9,964 nucleotides of DNA from JBBDMW01 sp040878005. GTDB taxonomy: Bacteria > Chloroflexota > Dehalococcoidia > Lucifugimonadales > Lucifugimonadaceae. The DNA is taken from assembly GCA_040878005.1 (NCBI GenBank), contig JBBDMW010000071.1, positions 1-9,964 on the forward strand, read 5' to 3'. A program made the position numbers and the translations under genes. Positions 1-5,866 of this stretch are shown piece after piece. Below the pieces are notes generated by a model. It was not told where the DNA came from. It was given only the letters and a program-made list of their open reading frames with translations, and did no database searches. Position 1 is the stretch's first letter; every line of letters starts with the position of its first letter.

Positions 1-146
1 GGGTTGATCCAGGTGTAGCGTCCCTGCCTGTCTTTAATGTAGACAGAGTCAGCCATCACCTCCGCCGCCGCGTGCAGCCCTGCCAGCAAGGATGGTCTCT
101 TTGTGTCCGTGTCTTCCGCTGTGGTGGTCACCTTCAGGCACTCCAC
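1..146 (-). CDS. N-terminus of a PAS-domain sensor protein (partial, runs off the left edge)
   Basis: The minus strand is open from a GTG at 146-144 to the window edge (48 codons). An AGGGA Shine-Dalgarno at 159-155 lies 8 nt upstream, and an in-frame TAG lies just above at about 188, so the GTG is the best start. The peptide begins MECLKVTTTAEDTD and leads into VMADSVYIKDRQGRYTWINP, which matches the first strands of a PAS domain (the usual pattern is D-x-V-[FY]-[IV]-K-D-x-x-G-R-Y-x-x-[IV]-N). PAS domains with this opening usually sit at the front of histidine kinases or diguanylate cyclases, but the output domain is outside the window. No signal peptide or membrane segment is seen, so it is probably a cytosolic sensor. 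The gene is on the opposite strand from the kinase operon at 5867-9825. Confidence 0.6.
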   Translation of the reverse strand, partial: MECLKVTTTAEDTDTKRPSLLAGLHAAAEVMADSVYIKDRQGRYTWIN

Positions 147-504
147 TTGTATCGTCCCTGGAACCGTCAGGGGCTTGTTGGTTGGCTAATCATGCAAACG
201 CCGCTCTCGCTGGCCCATGTTGACACGTCAGTCTCTGATGGAAACGGTCCATGAGCGTCCTGTCCTGTGGCCGGAGAGTCAAACAGCATGAGCCCTGGGA
301 CTCCACCAGTGGGGCATCGACTGCTGCGGACACCTCTGGAACTCCATGCACATGAACAGGCCGGCGCAGTCGCAGGGCCGGTCCACAGCCGTCAGGCCCG
401 CGTTGCGTGGTCGGCATTGGACACCCCCGGCAGAGCGGTTCAGGGAAGATGCGGCCTCTGTTTTCGCCTGTGACACCCTGTGGCAAACACTTTGAGGCGC
501 TGCC

Positions 505-541
505 AGAAAGGGTGACTGCAACATCACCCAAAAGGGTGGTG
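505..541 (-). terminator. Overlapping hairpins downstream of the small minus-strand ORF
   Basis: Read on the minus strand, CACCACCC-TTTT-GGGTGATG (541-522, 8 bp with one wobble) is followed by GGGTGA-N8-TCACCC (529-510) and then TTTCT. The two hairpins share the central GGGTGA arm and so exclude each other. The position, 8 nt past the stop at 550, suggests a weak intrinsic terminator. The T-tract is short, so this is tentative. Confidence 0.3.
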
Positions 542-549
542 ACGGGATA

Positions 550-762
550 TTAAGGCACCCTTGGCCGGCTGGCAATGGTTGTTGCTGATGAAGCTCCCGG
601 TCCGGCTGTTGGCCGGCGTGGCAGCACCGGGGGCTGTCCTTCCATATTTCTTTGCTCACCGCCGCAGCGAAGACAGTCTCCTGCCTGATTGCCGTCATAG
701 ATCCTGACGTGCGGTTTGCTGACCGTGCCGCAGCGCGTCCTGCTGTTCGGCCACCACTTCAT
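550..762 (-). CDS. Candidate small Cys/His protein, possible zinc-binding (70 aa)
   Basis: ATG at 762-760, stop TAA at 552-550. A strong Shine-Dalgarno (GGGAGGG, 773-767) lies at good spacing; the GGAGG core is 5 nt from the ATG. The same frame runs up to 813, but only the internal ATG has this ribosome binding site. The protein begins MKWWPNSRTRCGTVSKPH and carries C11, H18 and a CLRCGG motif (C30, C33), a C-x6-H...C-x2-C arrangement that could ligate one zinc ion, as in small zinc-ribbon proteins. The C-terminal half (about 41-70) is rich in Pro, Ala, Ser and Arg and looks disordered. Hairpins lie directly downstream of the stop. I recognise no family. The RBS, motif and downstream hairpin favour a real gene, while the low-complexity tail and short length argue against it. 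Confidence 0.35.
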   Translation of the reverse strand: MKWWPNSRTRCGTVSKPHVRIYDGNQAGDCLRCGGEQRNMEGQPPVLPRRPTAGPGASSATTIASRPRVP

Positions 763-1214
763 ATGGCCCTCCCTGTGAGCGCTCTTATGTGCTGTCCTCC
801 GTGCGGGCTTCACCCGTGCGTGCCCGCCTGGGTGCGGTCTAGGGGAGGGTGTCTGGCAGGATGCCGGATGTCAGGGATCAGGGGTAGAGGGTTGGTCGCG
901 ATTTCCAGTTGATGAGGAATGGCAGACGCCGTTACGGAACAAATCTCCGGAGTCTTCGACGGATGCGTGAGTGGAAGCCAAAGTGCCTGTCCCCGAGCAC
1001 CTGCATAAAGTCAAACATGAGCCACATCGATGCCGCCCGGGTAATTTGCATGTAACAGACATCCCATACAGTCCTGGCAGGTGCAGCGGAATAAACACAC
1101 GTATTCACGCAACGAAAATGCATCTGAACCTGGTGCGGAAACCATCTCGGGGGTTGCGTCTATGCGTCACCAAATCATGAGTGATTTTCCGCATTATTAA
1201 ATGACATCAACAAT

Positions 1215-1220
1215 GGAAGG
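1215..1220 (+). promoter_or_regulatory. Shine-Dalgarno that decides the lipoprotein start
   Basis: GGAAGG ends directly against a GTG at 1221, which leaves no spacer for that codon. It stands 9 nt before the in-frame ATG at 1230. The ATG is therefore the better start and gives a normal short lipoprotein signal peptide. Confidence 0.6.
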
Positions 1221-1229
1221 GTGAAAGTC

Positions 1230-3422
1230 ATGCAATCCAGGCGTTTCGGGCTGATCATGCTGCTTGCAGCATTTGCGACCCTGGTCGCCGCCTGCACGAG
1301 CGGCGATGCAGTCATGCGCACGCCGGCACCTGAGGGCACGGATGGGTCCACAGGAAATGCGGTATTCGTGGTTTCTGATGCGGCCGCCGACATGGGAGCG
1401 GTGACGCATATACGGCTTACCGTGGACCAGGTCCGCGTGCATGGTGAAGCCGGCGGATGGACCACCGTCTCCAGTGAATCCAGGACCTATGAACTGCTTG
1501 AGCTCAAGGCCAGTGGGGCCGCAGCGCTCTTTGCGGAGGCGGAGCTGGCTGCAGGACACTACAACCAGATCCAGATAGACGTATCAGAGGTCATCGTGGT
1601 TGACGCAGACGGAGAGCACGAGGCGAAGCTTCCCAGCAACACCCTCCGTCTGCACGGCGACCTGGACGTTGAGGCGGATGCCACCGCCACAGCCAACTTC
1701 GACTTCATCGCGGACCGGTCCCTGCACATCACGGGCCAGGGGCGCTACATATTCGCCCCGGTCATCCAGCTGGAGACCCGGTCGAACGCCTCGGTTGAAA
1801 TCGACACCACCGGTGTGGTGGAGATCACCGGCGGCTCAACCGTCACTGACGTCAGGGTCGGCACAGACACCGACGGCAACATCGACGCAGGCGTGATGAT
1901 CGCCCCGGACGCGGTCCTGAGCATCTCCGGTGACGGCAGGCTGCTCCAGGTCGGCGGCCATGCCATGGTGTCTGGCACCGTGAAGTCCGTCGACCAGGAA
2001 GAGGGGACCGTCACCATCGCGACCCGCTCAGGAAACGAGATCACGCTGCACATAAACGGCAGCAGCGGCATAGTCATAGATGGCTCCCCTGCCACGGCGG
2101 CCGATCTTGCTGCCGGCATGGGAGCAGAGGTGAGCGTCAGTTACGACTCTGAGAGCAGGACAGTTGCCAGGCTCTCTGCCGGTGCTGACGCCGATCAGCG
2201 CTCAGCCGTGGGAGCCGGCCTGAAGATCAAAGGCACGGTCAAGTCTGTTGACAAGGCCGCCGGCACCGTGACGATTGAGACGGACAGCGGCGCAGAAGTC
2301 ACCTTGAGGGCAGACTCCAGCACCCAGACCGGCCTGGGCGGGAGCCTGTCAGGCCTGCTTGATCTCAGTTCGGCGCTTGGATCCCGCGTGGAGGCGGAGT
2401 ACGACGCCTCCACCATGGCTGTGAGCGAACTGGAAGTGAAGGAGGATGGCCCGGAGGGCCAGGCCAGCGCAACCATCACAGGCACGATCAGGAGCGCTGA
2501 CGCCTCGGCCGGCACCATTACCGCGACCACCGGCACAGGCGTGGACATGACGTTCGAGATCGTTGGTGCAACCGTGATAACGGTCGGCGGATCTTCATCT
2601 GCCGCGGCGGATCTGGAAGGCATGACCGGCTCTCACGTGGAGGTCGAGTACAACACCGGAACGATGGCAGCCACACGCATCAGCGCCGAAGCAGACGCCT
2701 CTTCGGCAGTTCATGTTGAAGGCACGCTGCAGGCTGTGGACACCGCCTCAGGCGCCGTCACCATCGGGCTCCAGAACGGCCAGGAGCAGGTAATTCAGAC
2801 CTCGGCGGACACGCTGATCCTCGCGGATGGGAGTGCAGGGAACCTCGCCGCGCTGGCTGCCCTGGTTGGCGGCACGGTGGTGGCCGAATACGATGCCGAA
2901 ACCCGTGTGTCGTCACGCATCGACGCCGAAGCCTCAGTTGATGCCGCTGTCACGGTGGACGGGGTCATCGAATCTGTGGACGCGGCTGCCGGCACCGTCG
3001 TCATCTTGGCGCACGGCGGCGAGACGTTGGTGCTCAACATCACTTCGGAGACCCGGGTGAAGCTCGGGGGCGCCGTCTCCGGGATTGCATCTCTGGCCGC
3101 GGAGACCGGCAGCCAGGTTGAAGTGGAGTACAACCAGGAGACCGGCGCCGCCACGGAAATCTCCGTGCAGTCCGGGGCGGGCGCCACAACTTCAGCCTTT
3201 GTGGTGGGCACACTGGAGTCGGTCAGCACGCTCGCGGGTACCGTCACCGTGGCAACGGATGCAGGAGCCAGGCTCGTCTTTGAGGTCACCTCCGAGAGCA
3301 GGATCCTTATCAACGGATCTGCTTCGGCCCTTGCCGCGCTGCTGACAGAGGCCGGCTCGCAGGTATCGGTGGAATACGATGCTGCGGCCGGGGCCGTGAT
3401 AGTTCTGCGCGTGCAACGCTGA
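1230..3422 (+). CDS. Lipoprotein with DUF4382-like domain and six DUF5666-like repeats
   Basis: Predicted 730-aa secreted lipoprotein. Residues 1-22 (MQSRRFGLIMLL...LVAAC) form a basic N-terminus, hydrophobic core and lipobox with Cys22, the only cysteine I see in the protein, so it is probably lipid-anchored outside the cytoplasmic membrane. Residues about 42-184 match the DUF4382 pattern: V-F-V-x-D-A-A, then T-H-I-R-L-T-V-D-Q-V-R-V-H, G-x-W, Y-E-L-L-E-L, L-A-A-G-H-Y-N-Q-I-Q-I-D, ending Y-I-F-A-P-V-I-Q-L-E-T. A bridging segment (about 185-243) leads into six tandem ~80-aa beta-rich repeats that run to the C-terminus. The protein is rich in Asp, Glu, Thr, Ala and Gly and poor in Lys, as exported proteins often are. 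A GTG at 1221 would add three residues, but its Shine-Dalgarno spacing is poor. The gene stands alone, closed by the terminator at 3445. DUF4382 and DUF5666 have no assigned function; a cell-surface binding or structural role is inference. Confidence 0.85.
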   Translation: MQSRRFGLIMLLAAFATLVAACTSGDAVMRTPAPEGTDGSTGNAVFVVSDAAADMGAVTHIRLTVDQVRVHGEAGGWTTVSSESRTYELLELKASGAAALFAEAELAAGHYNQIQIDVSEVIVVDADGEHEAKLPSNTLRLHGDLDVEADATATANFDFIADRSLHITGQGRYIFAPVIQLETRSNASVEIDTTGVVEITGGSTVTDVRVGTDTDGNIDAGVMIAPDAVLSISGDGRLLQVGGHAMVSGTVKSVDQEEGTVTIATRSGNEITLHINGSSGIVIDGSPATAADLAAGMGAEVSVSYDSESRTVARLSAGADADQRSAVGAGLKIKGTVKSVDKAAGTVTIETDSGAEVTLRADSSTQTGLGGSLSGLLDLSSALGSRVEAEYDASTMAVSELEVKEDGPEGQASATITGTIRSADASAGTITATTGTGVDMTFEIVGATVITVGGSSSAAADLEGMTGSHVEVEYNTGTMAATRISAEADASSAVHVEGTLQAVDTASGAVTIGLQNGQEQVIQTSADTLILADGSAGNLAALAALVGGTVVAEYDAETRVSSRIDAEASVDAAVTVDGVIESVDAAAGTVVILAHGGETLVLNITSETRVKLGGAVSGIASLAAETGSQVEVEYNQETGAATEISVQSGAGATTSAFVVGTLESVSTLAGTVTVATDAGARLVFEVTSESRILINGSASALAALLTEAGSQVSVEYDAAAGAVIVLRVQR
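1959..3419 (+). repeat. Six tandem ~80-codon DUF5666-like repeats inside the lipoprotein gene
   Basis: Each repeat opens with [VI]-x-G-T-[VIL]-x-[SA]-[VA]-D and continues A-G-T-V-T-I, G-x-E-x-x-L, a Thr/Gly turn, A-x-L, G-S-x-V-x-V-E-Y-[DN], and a closing strand A-x-x-I. The key glycine of each repeat (730-aa numbering) is at about 249, 335, 418, 498, 578 and 660, giving periods of 86, 83, 80, 80 and 82 residues. Repeats 5 and 6 look most regular (GTLESVSTLAGTVTV; GSQVSVEYD). The DNA has diverged beyond exact repeats, so the expansion is old or under protein-level selection only. Confidence 0.85.
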
Positions 3423-3444
3423 ACCACCAGGACGTGGCGTGTAC

Positions 3445-3482
3445 GGACAGGGGCGGTCATCACGGCCGCCCCTGTCCTTTCT
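3445..3482 (+). terminator. Strong intrinsic terminator after the lipoprotein gene
   Basis: GGACAGGGGCGGTC (3445-3458) pairs with GGCCGCCCCTGTCC (3464-3477) as a 14-bp stem with one G-T wobble and a 5-nt loop ATCAC, followed by TTTCTCT. It starts 22 nt after the lipoprotein stop. The T-run is modest but the stem is very stable. Confidence 0.8.
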
Positions 3483-3674
3483 CTGGATGCCAGAGATTCT
3501 CCCACACCAGCCCCAGCCGGAGGCACTCATCCATGAGCCGGGGCAGCGCCTTTGGGAGCGGACCGGACCAATGATTTGCAACCGCTCTTGCTGGCGGCTG
3601 ATACGGTTGCGCATAAGCAACGTTGGCGCAGGCGTGCCAAATGCGCCGGTCAAGATGACCCAGGGGGAAAAGCG

Positions 3675-4481
3675 ATGACGCTGGAGACGTTCGGCCGGCT
3701 CACAGACCAGGAGGTCTCCCAACTGGACCCGTACGCCTTCATGGCGGCCATCGGGAAGCGGGTCATCCACCCTGGAGGACGCCGTTCCACAGGGGAGCTC
3801 TTTCGCCTCGCAGACTTTCAGCCCGCACACCATGTCCTTGAGGTGGGTTGCGGTGTTGGGACGACAGCGATGGAGATCGCCGGGCGGTACGGATGCGAGG
3901 TGACGGCCGTGGACATAGACCCGCTCATGCTGGAGCGGGCCCGGGCGGCAGTGACCGGGAGGGGCCTGGACGGGCGCATACACGTGGAGAAGGCGGACAT
4001 CCAGGCGCTCCAGTACCCTGACGACACCTTTGACCGGGTGGTGATCGAGGCGGTCACCATGTTCGTGGACCGCCCGCTTGCCGCCGGTGAGGCCGTGCGG
4101 GTGTGCCGGTCTGGTGAAGGCCGCGTGCTGGAGCACGAGTTCATCTACCGGAAGGCGCCCAAGCCAGAGGTTCGCCGCATATTCGAGGGCGAGGTATGTC
4201 CCGGGATCCAGTTCGATACAGCAGACGACTGGGTGTCGCTGTACAAGGCGGCAGGCCTGTCAGACATCGAGGCGGTCACCGGCCCGTTCACGATGATGAT
4301 GCCGTGGGGCATGATCCGGGACGAGGGAATAGGCAACACGCTGGGGATCATGGGCCGCACATTCCGCCGCAGGGCATACCTGCGGAAGATGGCCTGGCTC
4401 ATGCCGCGCATGGCCCGGGTCACGCCGTCCCTGGGGTACGTGGTGCTGGCCGGGACGAAGGCCGCGGACGGGAATGGTTGA
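3675..4481 (+). CDS. Class I SAM-dependent methyltransferase
   Basis: 268-aa protein, MTLETFGRLTDQEVSQ.... The reading frame is open back to an ATG at 3552, but the ATG at 3675 has a strong purine-rich Shine-Dalgarno (GGGGGAAAAG, about 3663-3672), and the first 41 codons of the longer frame look non-coding. A Rossmann methyltransferase core follows: IHPGG (31-35), a lead-in helix, motif I VLEVGCGVG (54-62) for SAM binding, the acidic end of strand 2 at VDID (79-82), motif III-like ADIQ with D108, and the post-core stretch FDRVVIEAVTMFVD (119-132). This resembles the small-molecule Methyltransf_11/25 group. The C-terminus (from about 185) carries FTMMMPWGMIRDEG and a basic RTFRRRAYLRKMAWLMPRM segment that may bind substrate or membrane. 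The substrate is unknown. It stands alone, 253 nt beyond the lipoprotein and separated from it by a terminator. Confidence 0.85.
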   Translation: MTLETFGRLTDQEVSQLDPYAFMAAIGKRVIHPGGRRSTGELFRLADFQPAHHVLEVGCGVGTTAMEIAGRYGCEVTAVDIDPLMLERARAAVTGRGLDGRIHVEKADIQALQYPDDTFDRVVIEAVTMFVDRPLAAGEAVRVCRSGEGRVLEHEFIYRKAPKPEVRRIFEGEVCPGIQFDTADDWVSLYKAAGLSDIEAVTGPFTMMMPWGMIRDEGIGNTLGIMGRTFRRRAYLRKMAWLMPRMARVTPSLGYVVLAGTKAADGNG

Positions 4482-4580
4482 CCCAAATGGCGAACTCGTT
4501 CTCCCGTGGTGCATGCACTGGTTACGAGCAGTGATGTTACAGCCCGGACAGCGTAGTCAGGGTGCGGCCTGCTCCAATTC

Positions 4581-4670
4581 TTATGGGGCGCCGCCGGCCA
4601 ACTCCGCCACCACCAGGAGGAGCACCAGGGCAACGCCAATCAGGAGGAGTGTCCAGGGGTTGAACGACAT
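4581..4670 (-). CDS. Possible 29-aa single-span membrane peptide
   Basis: In the gap between the methyltransferase and the DUF3237-like gene, the minus strand encodes a short ORF: ATG at 4670-4668, TAA at 4583-4581. It begins MSFNPWTLLLIGVALVLLLV and ends VAELAGGAP. Residues about 7-22 are uninterrupted hydrophobic with a Trp at the boundary, which is exactly a one-pass transmembrane helix. The small size and lack of charge before the helix resemble bacterial membrane microproteins. Against it: there is no clear Shine-Dalgarno (CATCGCGGGC precedes the ATG), no obvious terminator, and the Leu/Val run comes from a repetitive CTC/CTG/GTG tract that could arise by chance. No family is recognised. 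Confidence 0.35.
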   Translation of the reverse strand: MSFNPWTLLLIGVALVLLLVVAELAGGAP

Positions 4671-4831
4671 GCCCGCGATGATACTGCGGGATGCCGCACA
4701 CACATCGTGGAACTCTACCTGGTAAGAACACTGGGATCATTTACTGGCGCCGGTGGGTCCGCGGAAGCACTCCTTGGTCTTCTGAGGGGCTATGCTCAAA
4801 GGGCCACGCCGACTCCAGGGGAGAGATCGCC

Positions 4832-5293
4832 ATGAGGCTTGCACCGCTGTGTGAGATGGAACTGCGTTATACCCGGTTGGAAATCCTTGACTACGGGGCG
4901 GGCGGGCAGATATTCGGCGCAATGGAAGGCACGGTGAGTGGAGAGAGGCTTCACGGGGCCATGGACCTTGTCAACCTGGCGCCACGGCGCCCGGACAACG
5001 TGAACCTGCCGACACTCCGCGGCCTGCTCACCACGGACGATGGGGCGAAGCTGTACATCGAGATAGACGGCATGGCCACGCTGCGCCCTTCAGACGAGGC
5101 GAGGGTCGTGGTGCATTCCATGACCTTCAGGACAGGCGATCCGCGGTACGCGTGGCTAAACAGGGTGTTCGCTGTTGCCGAAGGCGTCCTGGACAGGGTT
5201 GCTGTCGGCGGGGTGTTCCGTGCCCGCGCCTATGCATGTGAGGCGACCATCGGCATGGCAGGTGAGGCTGGAGCGGCAGAGGTCAGGGTCTAG
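4832..5293 (+). CDS. DUF3237-like family protein
   Basis: 153-aa protein beginning MRLAPLCEMELRYTRLEILD. The start is the ATG at 4832, preceded by AGGGGAGAG (about 4817-4825); the frame is open further upstream to 4691 but without family similarity or a ribosome binding site. It matches the DUF3237 pattern as I recall it: G-x-x-x-G-x-x-x-G-T-V-S-G-x-R-L-H-G near 25-42, TTDDGAKLYIEIDG (67-80), and MTFRTGDPRYAWLNRVFAV (97-115). The usual family length is about 150 residues, so the gene looks complete. These are small beta-barrel-like proteins of unknown function, often beside catabolic genes. No signal peptide is seen, so it is probably cytoplasmic. It is not tightly coupled to a neighbour: 350 nt of gap lies upstream and about 570 nt downstream. 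Confidence 0.65.
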   Translation: MRLAPLCEMELRYTRLEILDYGAGGQIFGAMEGTVSGERLHGAMDLVNLAPRRPDNVNLPTLRGLLTTDDGAKLYIEIDGMATLRPSDEARVVVHSMTFRTGDPRYAWLNRVFAVAEGVLDRVAVGGVFRARAYACEATIGMAGEAGAAEVRV

Positions 5294-5638
5294 CTTTACC
5301 TCCCACCCTGATTGTCGACCGGCGTGAGGCCAGTAAGGCGAGACTGCCGCGTGACACTCTTTTCACTACGGAGCCGGCGGCTGAGAGCCTCAGCCTCATC
5401 GTTCCAGCATCGTGCAGCGCCCCGGCGCCTGCGGCCAGACGCGCTCGGCCAATTGTGATACCTCGCCCTGAGCCGAAACAGATTGAGACGCAGGCGCTTG
5501 GGCAGGTTTGTTACACCACTATTGTTCCATAGGGTGCGCCGATAATCACCGCAGGAGTTTGTGCGCAAGTTCATTTGGTCTTTATATTCATGAAGCCGAA
5601 TAATTGCAGCCTTCGCCTGCTGGCTGTCTGCTGCCAGC

Positions 5639-5656
5639 ACTCACTGATCAGTCAGT
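5639..5656. promoter_or_regulatory. TetR-type operator-like palindrome
   Basis: ACTCACTGATCAGTCAGT is an 18-bp palindrome with one mismatched pair (5642/5653) around a perfect ACTGATCAGT core. Sites of the form ACTGACTGATCAGTCAGT are typical operators for TetR-family repressors and often lie next to the regulator gene. Here it lies about 100 nt upstream of the candidate promoter of the kinase operon. No intact TetR gene is visible in the window. Confidence 0.4.
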
Positions 5657-5694
5657 AAATGATGACCATCGCAATGGCAATATCGCTCGCTTTT

Positions 5695-5714
5695 GTGCAA
5701 ATGAGTGATTGCAC
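5695..5714. promoter_or_regulatory. Inverted repeat GTGCAA-N8-TTGCAC upstream of the kinase operon
   Basis: Perfect 6-bp arms at 5695-5700 and 5709-5714 with an 8-nt spacer, a 20-bp site about 40 nt upstream of the candidate -35 element. The size and position suit binding by a dimeric regulator. The evidence is symmetry alone. Confidence 0.3.
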
Positions 5715-5752
5715 GCAGCAGCATACGTAATAGCAACGGTGTATAACCCCCC

Positions 5753-5781
5753 ATGACTTGAAGGTTATTATCACCTATATT
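5753..5781 (+). promoter_or_regulatory. Candidate sigma70-type promoter of the kinase operon
   Basis: ATGACT (5753-5758) and TATATT (5776-5781) are separated by exactly 17 nt, in an AT-rich stretch. The -10 matches TATAAT at five of six positions and the -35 matches TTGACA at four. Transcription would start near 5788, leaving a leader of about 80 nt before the kinase ATG at 5867. ATAACC/GGTTAT arms (5743-5748, 5763-5768) straddle the -35 element. Confidence 0.4.
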
Positions 5782-5866
5782 GCCGTTTTTAATGCCTTTT
5801 TTGCTGCCGCAGATCTGAGCCAGGTTTACGGCATCCGCTCAATGACGGCAGCGGGCAAGGGATCAC

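Larger units (their letters stand above)
147..1229. other. ~1.07 kb region without a convincing large gene
   Basis: I read all frames of this stretch. Reading frames of 60-140 codons exist on both strands, but they overlap one another, are rich in Arg, Pro, Cys and Ser, and show no recognisable domain. The supported items are the minus-strand small ORF at 762-550, the hairpins at 505-541 just beyond it, and the short leader of the lipoprotein gene. The last ~40 nt before the lipoprotein are AT-rich (TTATTAA around 1194-1200) and could hold a -10 element, but no matching -35 is seen. I found no tRNA, CRISPR array or insertion-sequence ends. Confidence 0.5.
5294..5752. other. Intergenic region between the DUF3237-like gene and the kinase operon
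   Basis: No convincing gene is present. A minus-strand frame of 114 codons (5640-5296) starts with GTG and reads ADSQQAKAAIIR, slightly like the helix that opens TetR proteins, but the rest is Arg-rich with no domain. A perfect 7-bp hairpin (GGCTGAG-AGC-CTCAGCC, 5379-5395) has no T-run and is not an obvious terminator. The composition shifts from GC-rich to AT-rich after about 5560, as expected approaching the promoter of the kinase operon. Two operator-like inverted repeats are listed separately. Confidence 0.5.

Noticed and set aside
279..698. Minus-strand 139-codon ORF with several cysteines
   Set aside because: It shows no recognisable domain, overlaps other equally long frames, and has no convincing ribosome binding site.
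919..1008. Plus-strand 29-codon ORF beginning MADAVTEQISG
   Set aside because: GAGGA abuts the ATG with no spacer, and the peptide has no recognisable feature.
2795..3526. Long minus-strand ORF opposite the lipoprotein repeats
   Set aside because: It is a shadow of the high-GC repeat coding sequence: rich in Ala, Ser, Thr and Val, and without a domain.
3552..3674. Upstream extension of the methyltransferase frame to an earlier ATG
   Set aside because: The extra 41 codons show no family similarity and have no ribosome binding site, whereas ATG 3675 has a strong purine-rich Shine-Dalgarno.
3460..3680. Minus-strand frame reading LPRLMDECLRLGLVWENLW and ending inside the terminator
   Set aside because: It looks somewhat protein-like, but it has no plausible start or ribosome binding site, its stop lies in the terminator stem, and its upstream part overlaps the methyltransferase start.
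5296..5640. Minus-strand 114-codon ORF
   Set aside because: The composition is Arg-rich and no domain is recognised after the first dozen residues. At most it is a relic; it is mentioned only with the TetR-type palindrome.
5659..5730. 23-codon ORF (MMTIAMAISLAFVQMSD...) just after the palindrome, as a leader peptide
   Set aside because: It has no Shine-Dalgarno, lies upstream of the candidate promoter, and has no codon run or coupled terminator typical of attenuation.
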